A stretch of DNA of 41,764 nt from Phocaeicola coprophilus (GTDB lineage Bacteria > Bacteroidota > Bacteroidia > Bacteroidales > Bacteroidaceae), in assembly GCA_016900015.1 (NCBI GenBank), contig JACJJM010000030.1, positions 1 through 41,764 of the forward strand. The letters run 5' to 3'. Position numbers and translations under genes: made by a program. A model generated the notes under the pieces. It saw only the letters and a list, made by a program, of their open reading frames with translations. It searched no databases and was not told the origin of the DNA. Positions 11,001-19,237 of this stretch are shown here, piece by piece (the stretch's first letter is position 1; each line of letters opens with the position of its first letter).

Positions 11001-13681
11001 TCATAGATGAGATAGGCATCTTTGGCGGATGTACCTAAAAGGAGGGTTGTCTCCTCTCCTGTCCCCAGCTTGTGTTTGTCTATGTAGTACCAGCCCAGCT
11101 TATCGACCGGTATCTTCCGGTCTGCCATTGAAAAGAGTGTGATTTCCTTCTGTTCCACGACCGGACGCCCCATGTCGTCAGTCGTACGAAATTCCAGGTT
11201 ATACTGTCCGGAAGGCAACTGTCGGACGGCACGCGGCATAAACCCTTTCTTCGTGGAGAATGGAGCTGAATAGACCGAATCTTCCTTCACCGCATCAGAC
11301 TTACCCGATGTCCGCACCCGATAAAAAACGCATTCGCCTTCGGCCTCAACCTCCAGCCCGGACAGATTCTTAGCTACGATTTTGACAGGATTCAACTGTT
11401 CTTTCACCCATACATCTTTGCAGCTCAACTCCAACATCAACGAACGGTTTCCTACATGAATCACGCGGGAAGCAGACTGAGTTTCTCCTGCTGCCGCAGT
11501 AACCTCAGCACTCACATAATAAGTTATATACCAGTCCTCCTCCGCATTGCGTATGTCAACCAAACGGGCCGGCACCCGGAAACGACCGTCAGCATCCGTT
11601 ATCGTTTCTCCAGAAGCCAAAGACCGGCCACCACCGGATATTCTCAACCATGCGTACCAGAAAGGTACAGCAGACACCGAATAGCGTACCGAAGCATGCG
11701 CCACCGGAGCACCGGAGAAATTCATCGCCCGGCCCTCCAACTGGATGCTGTCGCCCACGGCATACGTATCATCCGGCTTATCCATCTCCACATAGAAAGT
11801 GGGACGCTTGTAATCTTCCACTTCAAAATCACATTTGTCAAAACCCGGAATCCGAATCTCCCACCGACCGGGAAGCAACGATTCAGGCAAAGCAAACGAA
11901 CCGCTGAACGTCCCGTATTCATTGGTCTCCAATGTCAGTGTGTCAATCGGATTGTTCAAGAATCTGCCCAAATAGACTGTCAGCTTGCGTGAAGGAATGA
12001 CATCGGCTTTAAGACCCAATGCCTTATAAAGAAAACCAGCGAAGGATACCTTCTGCCCAGGCCGATAAATGGCACGATCTGTGAAAACACAACACTTTTC
12101 CCTCACATGTTCTTCGTCCGCCCCATACCAAGACACCTCCAACGTGTCTGTCACTCCAAGTCCGTCCTTCTCTGCACAGATTCCCCAATCTTCTTGTTTG
12201 CTGCCCGGCAAGAAAACGACCGAACCATCTTCGCCTGTCGTCTCTTCACTACGGACCTTGCAGTCCCAATAAGGATACCATACATTCCGGGCCTCATCCT
12301 TTTTGTAATCATGCTTTCCACCAAGGCATATCACTCGTGCGCCGGACACGGGATGCCCGCTTTCGCGGTCGAGGACAAACACTTGCCGGCGACCGTCGGG
12401 CAACGTGCGGTAATATGTACTCAACCGATTGAAGCAAAACTTGGCCTCCTGCTGCTGATCGCGGAAAGAGAAACGCACCTTGTAATGTCCGGGACGTTCC
12501 GGCTGCGGCAAACTTAACACAGTGTCACGATAGGCATACGGAGACTCCTTGTCGACAACGAGCTTATCGACACCCTGGCTGACCAACTGTCCGTCCGCAA
12601 GGTCATAAAGTTCCCATCGCAACGTGTCTATGTTTCGATAACTCACTTCGTAAGTGATGGGAAGCCCCAATGTCTGCACATCTTTAACGGATATGGTCAA
12701 ATCGGGCAACGTCAACTGCTGAAGGGCATTCAAGAACAAGGGCGCCCGCTTGTAGTTCGGATAGCGTTGCGCAGCCTCCTGCGTCCAACGTAATGTACGC
12801 TCCACATCTTTCGAACGGTATATGACATCCTCATAAATCCGCGGGATAATCTCCGTATCGCAAAACTCTGCAAGCAACGTGTCCACTTCCTTATAATAAC
12901 GAGCCAAGCGTTCATCACACGTCATGCTGTCATCATGTTCAAGAACATAGAACATGCGGGCATATTTCCACCACACCTCAGCATCGCGGTTTCCCGCCTC
13001 TGCATAATAAGTTATCAAACGGTCGTACAAGTTTATCGCATACGCATGCTCACGCTCCGTCGTCCACTCCAACACCTGTTCCGCCATCACGGAGAGCAGG
13101 TCGTCATGGAAGAAACGGCTGTCCACACCGGGCACAAGCATAGGCTCATATACCCGTGCATCGACATGGGCCAACAAGTCCATGTCATCCAATGCCATGT
13201 CGAAGCAGGACAAGGCATGCCGCCGGAACGTAGGTCCGTCCCATTTCGAAGGATCATCGGCTTTCTGGGCTTCCGTGTAAGAAGCTCCCCGATAGACACG
13301 GTTGCACTGATTCAGATACATCCCTCCCAAGACCAAATGCAGCACTCTCTTATCTGCCGGGTCAGAAACAGTCCTCATCCACTTTTTCATCCGTAGCATC
13401 GAATCGAACCGAATTTCCGGTTTCACATCTGCCATTAAAGTGAAGTTCATCAAAACCGAGCGCAACGCTTGTGGAAAATTAACTTCTTTGCGCGCCTTCC
13501 CGTTAATTTCAAGCACATAACGATTGGCTGTCTGCACCAACCCCTTCTTCTGGGCCGCCTCCACCTGCGCCCACAACTCTTCATAGGTCTGCCCCTGCAC
13601 GGGCACGAAGGCCAGCAAGCAAAGAAGCAGAAGGATTTCTCTCTGAATACGATGTCGCATAGACTTGTGTTCTTTTTTCAT
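8003..13681 (-). CDS. Alpha-2-macroglobulin family protein (bacterial, MG2-type), probably thioester-less
   Basis: A 1892-residue exported protein. A signal peptide (hydrophobic stretch about residues 15-28) would be cleaved near VQG-Q31; no lipobox is present. The N-terminal third is a Bacteroidetes-specific helical region. It is followed by MG-type beta domains with the MG2 hallmark VFTDRAIYRPGQKVSFAGFLY (quoted as DRAIYRPGQ, about residues 530-540). The A2M domain follows (MRENFKETAFFYPHLRTNEKGEI, then LPESVTTWRFLGLAHT). The C-terminal TED-like helical region has LQKQTQSWDNPYHTANAVYALL-like sequence. At the position where relatives carry PYECxEQ this protein reads LLAPASEDAVS (A1345-S1353), so Cys, Glu and Gln of the thioester are missing. 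Bacterial A2Ms trap or shield against proteases in the periplasm. It is a single gene; the start could also be the internal ATG at codon 8. Confidence 0.9.
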   Translation of the reverse strand: MKKEHKSMRHRIQREILLLLCLLAFVPVQGQTYEELWAQVEAAQKKGLVQTANRYVLEINGKARKEVNFPQALRSVLMNFTLMADVKPEIRFDSMLRMKKWMRTVSDPADKRVLHLVLGGMYLNQCNRVYRGASYTEAQKADDPSKWDGPTFRRHALSCFDMALDDMDLLAHVDARVYEPMLVPGVDSRFFHDDLLSVMAEQVLEWTTEREHAYAINLYDRLITYYAEAGNRDAEVWWKYARMFYVLEHDDSMTCDERLARYYKEVDTLLAEFCDTEIIPRIYEDVIYRSKDVERTLRWTQEAAQRYPNYKRAPLFLNALQQLTLPDLTISVKDVQTLGLPITYEVSYRNIDTLRWELYDLADGQLVSQGVDKLVVDKESPYAYRDTVLSLPQPERPGHYKVRFSFRDQQQEAKFCFNRLSTYYRTLPDGRRQVFVLDRESGHPVSGARVICLGGKHDYKKDEARNVWYPYWDCKVRSEETTGEDGSVVFLPGSKQEDWGICAEKDGLGVTDTLEVSWYGADEEHVREKCCVFTDRAIYRPGQKVSFAGFLYKALGLKADVIPSRKLTVYLGRFLNNPIDTLTLETNEYGTFSGSFALPESLLPGRWEIRIPGFDKCDFEVEDYKRPTFYVEMDKPDDTYAVGDSIQLEGRAMNFSGAPVAHASVRYSVSAVPFWYAWLRISGGGRSLASGETITDADGRFRVPARLVDIRNAEEDWYITYYVSAEVTAAAGETQSASRVIHVGNRSLMLELSCKDVWVKEQLNPVKIVAKNLSGLEVEAEGECVFYRVRTSGKSDAVKEDSVYSAPFSTKKGFMPRAVRQLPSGQYNLEFRTTDDMGRPVVEQKEITLFSMADRKIPVDKLGWYYIDKHKLGTGEETTLLLGTSAKDAYLIYDVFAKGKVLESKRIQVNDSLLTFRIADRPEYGDGITVTWFMIKHGEVFEGSESIPRTYSDRLQLKWKTFRDRLHPGGQEEWQLQVTDSEGRPADAELMATLYDASLDPLARLSWSLYTPRRNYLPSVTMGRGRIRNRSVRFKFEVPECQVPDWGMSYWDDLLWRKMTYLHKGPAWGTEVRKTRIALGTTGYKEDIDVVFDMVEDVEGIARFRKNSGSEQLGKMMKEVPYMRENFKETAFFYPHLRTNEKGEITLSFTLPESVTTWRFLGLAHTLDVQYGFLEGEATASKEFMLQEYLPRYVRSGDQVKLSALLTNLSERRMKGTVCMELFDPQADTLVLRREQPFVLEGKGQATVSFDCRIPIACELLACRMTAENKRCSDGEQRYLPVLPKQEPLLTSRSFTLTKGGQHEWALDSFFEEKALSPDAEREFTFEFVSRPEWLAVSALPSLLAPASEDAVSLVAAYYACRLGGWLLRQYPALRRALTEWKNALAAGAESNPLRANSGLTDVVLEATPWSDALLDEAELQRRLSLLLDEERLDSQAAMYLSKVWDLHNSDNGISWTKGWQSNRTVTVVVTELLARLHHLTGGAYAKEYKNKLRWLLTYSGRMLDDEYKRFKTWEEDKGRRMYVYEVQMHDLYARSLLKDMLEDADSDACTYFYQRMKTERDRLTIVGRAAAVSIALACGEEDVAREFWQSLMEYSVADAEQGRYFNTPVSIASWTDCRIPTQVMVLEAGRALGMPEDVLSPFRQWLMLQKQTQSWDNPYHTANAVYALLVSGQSRFDVKDSSALRLDGELLGKGDEHRMYADVKCEKGMPSPKVLSVDMPDDGLAWGAVYLKSTPEGEVEAGGNGVTVERTLWVKRADDQGEEWREWTGEEVLKPGDHVRSCLQVSASRDLDFVQLTDRTAACLEPWNLKSHTVWSGNVCAYRAVKDASVDYFISYLTKGVHQWTTDYVVSRAGVYRLGVATLQSMYAPQWRAHTDVVTLTIEDARSEERE

Positions 13682-13833
13682 GGTTTCTAACTGTCGCCCA
13701 AGATAAGCATTTTATTACTAAAAAAAGAAAGATTATCCATGCTTTTACCAAGGCATTGGAAGCTCCATACAGAAGAAACGGTCATCGCTGATTCATTGCA
13801 AGTTATCCCGTCCTCTATTCGGTGCAAGTCCGC

Positions 13834-13896
13834 CCTCCTTTCCGTCCGACCACGGAGTCCTTTCCGTCCGTGTCCCGAAAGGAGGCTGTGGACGGA
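13834..13896. repeat. Dispersed intergenic repeat, copy 2
   Basis: A 21-nt stretch beginning CCTCCTTTCCGTCCGACCAC at 13834-13854 is identical to 37872-37892, 24 kb away. The element is partly palindromic: CCTCCTTTC (13834-13842) pairs with GAAAGGAGG (13877-13885), and CCGTCCG pairs with CGGACGG further in. Confidence 0.65.
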
Positions 13897-14101
13897 CGGA
13901 GTTAAGACCGCTCAAAGAGGGTGAGGAACAACTCTTACGGACGAAAGCGGACAAGGCGACGAAGACAAAGGGTTATTGTCATTTTCGCGTCTTATGTATG
14001 TCACAAAAAAAGAAAGGATTCACGGGGAGAGGCTTCCAAGAGAAAGACCGGAGCGTCAAAGAAAACAAAGATAAACCATTCACAATCAGTACAGTGCAAG
14101 A

Positions 14102-14222
14102 GGTCTGTCATGACATCCTCATCATCGCGAATATGAAGGTGTGACAATCGCGAACATGAGCTCTTCACTATCGCGATCATGAAAGTACAAGAATCGCGAT
14201 CATGAACGTGCCATGACCGCGA
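14102..14222. repeat. Tandem array with an exact 23-bp period
   Basis: TCGCGA begins at 14125, 14148, 14171 and 14194, with CCGCGA at 14217; the spacing is 23 nt each time. Each unit is TCGCGA + (A/T)(T/C)ATGA + 11 variable bases. A degenerate unit at 14102 keeps only TCATGA in register. The two conserved hexamers of the best units, TCGCGA and TCATGA, are each palindromic. The 11-nt remainder is not conserved, so selection or copying seems to act on the 12-nt core. Confidence 0.8.
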
Positions 14223-14318
14223 CAGTCTGTTTCCAAACCCGGAAGAGTCTCGGGTTCTTGTAGTTTTTCGTTTGATGCCTGTGACCAGGTCCTCCAGGTC
14301 AGAGCGGCCCGCCGCCGT

Positions 14319-14942
14319 TCAGTCAGGAAGCAGAAGGTGGTGCATCTGTGCGATGATATACACTTTCCACTTCTTCAGCATCTCGCCCATATTCTCATCT
14401 TTTTCCAAAAAGATGGTGTGCGTGAAGTCTTGCGTCAGGAAAGGAATGGACAGCATCCCGTAGAAATTGTAGAAGAGAAAACGAATGGGTATCCGCTTCA
14501 CCTTGCCACTGTCCATCTCCTCGCGCAGGCTGATGAACGTGTCGTGCAGTTGTTCGGGAAGCTGCAAATGCATGGCTGTCCGTATCAGGAGGTCGGCATC
14601 GCGATTCATCTCCCGCACGATGAACATCGGCAGGCGGGGATGCGCCAGGAAGAGGGCATAATAGGCGTCCACGATTTCCCCGATGCGGTCGTCAAGTGGC
14701 TTGTCCTTCTGCGCCAGAATGGTGAACACTGTGGGGACGATGGACTGGACGATGTCACCGAACACGGCTTGAAACATCCGGCTCTTCGTGCGGAAATAAT
14801 AATGCAACACTGGGCGGTTGATACCCACCGTAGCCGCAATGTCACTCATGCTTGTCTCTGCAAAGCCCCGTTCGATGAACAGGCTTCGAGCGACCCGGAT
14901 GATACGCTCTTCCAGGTCGTTCTTGTCACACGGCGTGTTCAT
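14319..14942 (-). CDS. TetR/AcrR-family transcriptional repressor
   Basis: A 207-residue regulator. The N-terminal HTH (about residues 10-56) reads EERIIRVARSLFIERGFAETSMSDIA, then GINRPVLHYYFRTKSRMF, a canonical TetR_N domain with recognition helix PVLHYYF. The C-terminal ligand-binding part (about 60-205) has a hydrophobic helix-rich sequence with no recognisable ligand signature. Its ATG overlaps the stop of the upstream CoA-dehydratase activase by one base (TGATG), so translation is probably coupled. A palindrome at the predicted activase start of transcription is a reasonable operator, which would make the operon autoregulated. The ligand might be an acyl-CoA or a related acid, by analogy with FadR-type TetR proteins, but this is inference. 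Confidence 0.9.
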   Translation of the reverse strand: MNTPCDKNDLEERIIRVARSLFIERGFAETSMSDIAATVGINRPVLHYYFRTKSRMFQAVFGDIVQSIVPTVFTILAQKDKPLDDRIGEIVDAYYALFLAHPRLPMFIVREMNRDADLLIRTAMHLQLPEQLHDTFISLREEMDSGKVKRIPIRFLFYNFYGMLSIPFLTQDFTHTIFLEKDENMGEMLKKWKVYIIAQMHHLLLPD

Positions 14943-17900
14943 CAGCGTTTCAGATTATCAATGAACAACAACAAGCGGTTTTTCACATTGGCGTCGCTGA
15001 CCCCGCTTTCAAAGTCGAGCGAAAGGATGTTGATGTCCGGATACATGTCCTTCACCCGTTTTTCAATGCCTTTCGACACGATGTGGTTGGCTATGCAGCC
15101 GAAAGGTTGCAGGCTGACGATGTGGTTGACACCGCTGCGGGCATACATAATCATCTCTGCGGGAAGCAACCAGCCTTCGCCAAACTGCGCATTGAGCGTG
15201 ACGACTTGTTCAGCCTCGCGTGCTTCTTCGAAGATGTCGTGGAAAGGGATGAAATAGCGGAAACGCGAAGCACGTGCATTCACCTTCTCTATCTGCTTGC
15301 GCACGATGCCATAGATGCCGTCCATGAGGAAATCAGACAGTTTTCTCCGCTCGACATGAGCCTGGAGTTTCACCTTGCGGTTGACAAACGACTGCATGAA
15401 GAAGTCCGTCAGGATGGGAGGCACGACCTCGATGCCGCGCCCGATAAGCCAGTCGACGATGTTCTTCTGCGCAAAGGGATTGAACTTCAAATAAATCTCT
15501 CCCACGACTCCGACCCTCGGCAACGTCTTGTCCTGACAAATCCCGTCAAACGCGGCAGCCGCTTCCGAGAGGCTGTCAAACAGACGGTTGCTTGCATTGC
15601 TCTCTATCAGTTCGCAGCCCCGGCGCAGGTAGAAGTCGCGCAGTTCGCGGGCTGCTCCGGGTCTCTGCTCACGCACGACGGAGGCATAATAGAACTTGCT
15701 GATGCTGTCCGTATAGAGAATCGCGCGAAGGGCTATCGGCAATATCTTCAGCCAATTTATCTTGAAAGCCGGCTGGTCATTCTCGATGTCGTCGCCCAAC
15801 GTCAGGGAGACCACGGGCACATCGGCATAGCCGGCATCGACCAGCGCCTTCTTTATCAGGGGTAAATAATTGGAAGCACGACACTGTCCGCCTGTCTGCG
15901 TGATGGCAATCACCGAACGGGCGGGGTCATACTGACCGCTCTTGAACGCCTTGATGACATCGCCGACAATCAAGGTCGCAGGGTAGCACACCTCGTTGTT
16001 GGCATATTTCAATCCCCATTCGCAGGAAGCCTCATCGCTCAGCGGCAGGTTCTCCACGTCATAGCCCGTCATCCGGAGCACCGAGGGGATAAGCGGCGAG
16101 AGGAAGGAGGTGAAATAGGGAATCAATATCTTGCGGTCACGGTACTTGCCGTCATAGACGGGCGTCGTGCGGAAGGCTGACACCGTCTTGGCCTTTTCCT
16201 TGTCGTCAGCCAGTTTTAGGCTCTCTATCAACGAACGCACACGCAGCTTCATGGAACCGACGTTGTTGATGTCATCCAATTTAAGCAGGGTGAGCGTCTT
16301 GCCGTAGCGCAAGAGCAGGTCGCGCACTTCGTCGGTGATAAAGGCGTCCGGCCCGCAGCCGAAGGACGTCATCTGTACGAACTGCACGCCCCCATCCTGC
16401 ATGGCACACCACTTGGCGGCCTTCATGATACGGTTGGGGTAAGCCCATTGGGAAAGGAAATGCGTGTCCTTGATTTCCGGATTGTCGATGCTGGCCACTT
16501 CGTCCGTGAGCACCTGGATGCCCATGCCTGCCAGCATGTCCGACACTTTGTGCTGAATCAGCGGGTCTGTATGGTAAGGCCTTCCGGCAAGCAGGATGCA
16601 GAGCTTTCCTTGCTGCCGTGCCTCTTTCAGCAGGTGACGGTTATAGGCCGTCAACTCTTCGTGGAAACGCTGCTGTTCGGCCACAGCTTTACGGAAAGCA
16701 TCGGCGACGACTTTGCTGTCGACTCCCAGAGAGACGAGATAGTTCGTGCATTGCTTCAACAGAAGTTTTTCATCCTTGAAACCTATGACCGGAGAGTCGA
16801 GAGGAATACTTGAAGGCTGCACACTCTTGACCACAGCCGAATAGCCGGTCACGATGGGGCAGTTGAAACTGTTCTGTTCGTTCGCATGAGAAGGCTCAAA
16901 CAAGACGAAGGGCATGAAGATGCGGTCGACTTTCTGTGCCTGGAGGTTCGCAATGTGGCTATGCACCAACTTGGCCGGGAAACAGATGTTGTCCGACATC
17001 ACCATGCAGGCATTGCGTTCATAATTCACGTAGTTCGAAGCGTCAGAAAGGCGCACTTCCATGCCGCAGGCCGTGAACAGCGTATGCCAGAAAGGATATT
17101 CTTCAAACATGTTGAGCATCCGCGGAATGCCGATGACCAGCCTCGGCTTGCTGACTGTAGAAGGCTGGCGGTCGAAAAGAAGTTTCCGCTTGTAGAGGTA
17201 GGCATTCTCACCCTTGACAGCCGACGCGCCGCCATTGCTGAACACCTTCTCACAGCGGTTTCCGGAGTAATACTTCCGCCCGTTCTCAAAACGGTAGACT
17301 TGTATCAGGCACTGGTTCTCACAGCCTTTGCAATTTTGCGACTTGGTCGTGTAGACGGCTTGCGCCAACATGTTCGAAAGGTCTGTCTCATCCCCTTGAT
17401 GCGCCATGGCATAAAGGGCGCAACCAAAGGCTCCCATCAGCTCCGGGCAATCGTAACGGGAAACCTCAGCTCCGGTCAATACCTCGATGGCCCGCACGAT
17501 GGCATCGCTACGCATCGTGCCGCCTTGTACCACGATATGCTTGCCCAAGACGGAAACATCCTTCAGTTTCAGCACCTTGTAGAGGCAATTCTTGACCACG
17601 GAATAAGCCAGTCCGGCAGCAATGTCGTCGACTGTCGCTCCTTCGCGAAGCACTTGTTTCACCTTGGAATTCATGAAGACCGTGCACCGTGTACCCAAAT
17701 CGCACGGACGGGAAGAAGAACAAGCCCTGACGGCAAATTCAGACGGCGTAAAGCCCAGGCTCTTGGCAAAGGTCTCTATGAACGAGCCACAACCGGAAGA
17801 ACAGGCTTCATTGATTTCAATGCGGTCGATGACGCCGCTGTTTACAAAGATGGCCTTCATGTCCTGGCCACCAATGTCGAGGATGAAGCTCACTTGCTTG

Positions 17901-19141
17901 TCGAGATGCTGTGCTGCCATGTAGTGTGCCACAGTCTCGATGATACCCGAATGGAGCTGGAAAGCGGCCTTTATCAAGTCCTCACCATAGCCGGTGGAAC
18001 AACTGCCCTTGATGCGCAGGACAGCCCCTTTCCGTTCACACTCGTCCTTGAGACGCGTGAGACCTTCGACTACGGTCTGGATGGGGTTTCCGCCATTGTT
18101 CTTGTAAAAGGAATAAAGCAAATTGGAATCTTCGTCAAGCACGACAATCTTGGTCGTTGTGGAGCCGGAGTCAATGCCGATGAAGACATCCTGCACGCCT
18201 TCCTCCAGCTCGGCCTTCTTCACCCCGTGGCGGGAAATCCGCTCGCGCCACTCGCGATAAGCCTCGGCCGTGTCAAAGATAGGCTGAAGTCCGGATGCCG
18301 TGTTCACAGGCTGGTGGTCGGTCTGCAACCACTGGATGATGGTAGGCAGTTGTTCGATTCGTTCATCCTCCACCTCAGCCAGGGCCGTTCCTAAAGCGGG
18401 CAACAATTCGCCTTGCTCGGGGAGGATGACATCCTTGTCTTCCAAAGACAGATAGTCCATGAATGCTTTCCGAAGGGCTGGTATGAAAGTCAACGGGCCG
18501 CCGCAAAACAGCACCGGACTCTTGATTTCATAGCCATGAGCCAGTGTGATGACAGTCTGTACGGCCACGGCATGAAAGATGGAAGCGGCAATGTCCTCCC
18601 GGCTGGCATTCTTGGCTATCAGGTTCTGAATGTCCGTCTTGCAGAACACCCCGCAACGGGAAGCTATGGGATAAATCTGTTTGGCAGCTAAAGCCAAACG
18701 GTTGAGTTCGTCCACATCGACCCCGAGTATGATGGCCATCTGGTCTATGAATGCACCCGTCCCTCCGGCACAGTTGCCGTTCATGCGCAAATCCATGGCT
18801 TTGCCATCCTTGAAAAAGACGACTTTGGCATCCTCACCGCCGATGTCAATCATCGACTGGGTGGAAATGTAGTCTTTCCGAATCGCCTTGGCCGCAGCGA
18901 CCACTTCCTGCACAAAAGGGATGGCATACCTCTCGGCAAATCCCATGCCCACCGAACCAGTCACGCGCAAAGACACACCCTCGCCTTCACACAGCGAAGC
19001 CAATTCTTCCAAAAAAGAAAGCACAACGTCACGCACCTGCGCATTGTGCCTTTTATACTTATAATATATCCTCTGGTTATTCTCGTTTAATGCGACAATC
19101 TTAGCGGTTGTCGAGCCTATATCCAAGCCTATTCTTATCAT
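14942..19141 (-). CDS. 2-hydroxyacyl-CoA dehydratase activase fused to dehydratase-like domains (BcrA/BadF/HgdC type)
   Basis: About 1399 residues. Two ASKHA ATPase domains lie in tandem: the first with GLDIGSTTAKIV, DIGGEDAKVV and NCAGGTGAF (about 1-270), the second with GIDSGSTTTKIVVLDE, DIGGQDMKAIF and CSSGCGSF (about 320-580). Such activators hold a [4Fe-4S] cluster and use ATP to inject an electron into a dehydratase. A Cys-rich segment (CKGCENQC) follows, then a DUF2229-like domain, then a C-terminal region resembling the HgdB/BcrC-type dehydratase (GRPYHTDPLIQHK; SFGCGPDAF; QPFGCIANH). The architecture is known from anaerobes, but the substrate is usually unknown. The ATG at 19141 is preferred over a TTG two codons upstream because the conserved MIRIGLDIGS starts there. 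No separate dehydratase subunits are nearby. TetR is translationally coupled downstream. Confidence 0.9.
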   Translation of the reverse strand: MIRIGLDIGSTTAKIVALNENNQRIYYKYKRHNAQVRDVVLSFLEELASLCEGEGVSLRVTGSVGMGFAERYAIPFVQEVVAAAKAIRKDYISTQSMIDIGGEDAKVVFFKDGKAMDLRMNGNCAGGTGAFIDQMAIILGVDVDELNRLALAAKQIYPIASRCGVFCKTDIQNLIAKNASREDIAASIFHAVAVQTVITLAHGYEIKSPVLFCGGPLTFIPALRKAFMDYLSLEDKDVILPEQGELLPALGTALAEVEDERIEQLPTIIQWLQTDHQPVNTASGLQPIFDTAEAYREWRERISRHGVKKAELEEGVQDVFIGIDSGSTTTKIVVLDEDSNLLYSFYKNNGGNPIQTVVEGLTRLKDECERKGAVLRIKGSCSTGYGEDLIKAAFQLHSGIIETVAHYMAAQHLDKQVSFILDIGGQDMKAIFVNSGVIDRIEINEACSSGCGSFIETFAKSLGFTPSEFAVRACSSSRPCDLGTRCTVFMNSKVKQVLREGATVDDIAAGLAYSVVKNCLYKVLKLKDVSVLGKHIVVQGGTMRSDAIVRAIEVLTGAEVSRYDCPELMGAFGCALYAMAHQGDETDLSNMLAQAVYTTKSQNCKGCENQCLIQVYRFENGRKYYSGNRCEKVFSNGGASAVKGENAYLYKRKLLFDRQPSTVSKPRLVIGIPRMLNMFEEYPFWHTLFTACGMEVRLSDASNYVNYERNACMVMSDNICFPAKLVHSHIANLQAQKVDRIFMPFVLFEPSHANEQNSFNCPIVTGYSAVVKSVQPSSIPLDSPVIGFKDEKLLLKQCTNYLVSLGVDSKVVADAFRKAVAEQQRFHEELTAYNRHLLKEARQQGKLCILLAGRPYHTDPLIQHKVSDMLAGMGIQVLTDEVASIDNPEIKDTHFLSQWAYPNRIMKAAKWCAMQDGGVQFVQMTSFGCGPDAFITDEVRDLLLRYGKTLTLLKLDDINNVGSMKLRVRSLIESLKLADDKEKAKTVSAFRTTPVYDGKYRDRKILIPYFTSFLSPLIPSVLRMTGYDVENLPLSDEASCEWGLKYANNEVCYPATLIVGDVIKAFKSGQYDPARSVIAITQTGGQCRASNYLPLIKKALVDAGYADVPVVSLTLGDDIENDQPAFKINWLKILPIALRAILYTDSISKFYYASVVREQRPGAARELRDFYLRRGCELIESNASNRLFDSLSEAAAAFDGICQDKTLPRVGVVGEIYLKFNPFAQKNIVDWLIGRGIEVVPPILTDFFMQSFVNRKVKLQAHVERRKLSDFLMDGIYGIVRKQIEKVNARASRFRYFIPFHDIFEEAREAEQVVTLNAQFGEGWLLPAEMIMYARSGVNHIVSLQPFGCIANHIVSKGIEKRVKDMYPDINILSLDFESGVSDANVKNRLLLFIDNLKR

Positions 19142-19162
19142 ATTCAATAGCTTCCGCGTTGT

Positions 19163-19188
19163 CTGACACTATTGTCAGGGCAAAGTTA
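19163..19188 (-). promoter_or_regulatory. Activase-TetR promoter with overlapping palindromic operator
   Basis: Minus-strand -7 box TAACTTTG (plus CAAAGTTA, 19181-19188). Just downstream lies the perfect inverted repeat CTGACA-CTAT-TGTCAG (19163-19178), which would cover the start of transcription near 19174. No clear -33 box was found. The placement and symmetry suit binding by the TetR-type repressor encoded in this operon. Confidence 0.5.
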
Positions 19189-19237
19189 AAATGAATGACT
19201 TGACGCCCTTTTCTTTTTTAATAGACGTTGATACATT

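Larger units (their letters stand above)
13682..14318. other. Gene-free region between the TetR gene and the alpha-2-macroglobulin gene
   Basis: These 637 nt hold no credible gene. Short frames at 13739-13924 and 13921-14136 are Arg/Lys/Ser-rich junk translations of repeats. The region contains the dispersed repeat at 13834-13896 and the 23-bp array at 14102-14222. No TAnnTTTG box for the alpha-2-macroglobulin gene was found. Confidence 0.6.

Noticed and set aside
13739-14136. Two small plus-strand frames rich in Arg, Lys and Ser
   Set aside because: They cover the dispersed repeat; no start context, promoter or motif.
14102-14222. CRISPR array
   Set aside because: The 23-nt period with a 12-nt core and 11-nt remainder is far too short for repeat plus spacer, and no cas gene is present.
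16886-18394. Long plus-strand open frame (about 500 codons)
   Set aside because: It lies antisense to the conserved activase gene and has no recognisable motif; it reflects codon bias of the opposite strand.
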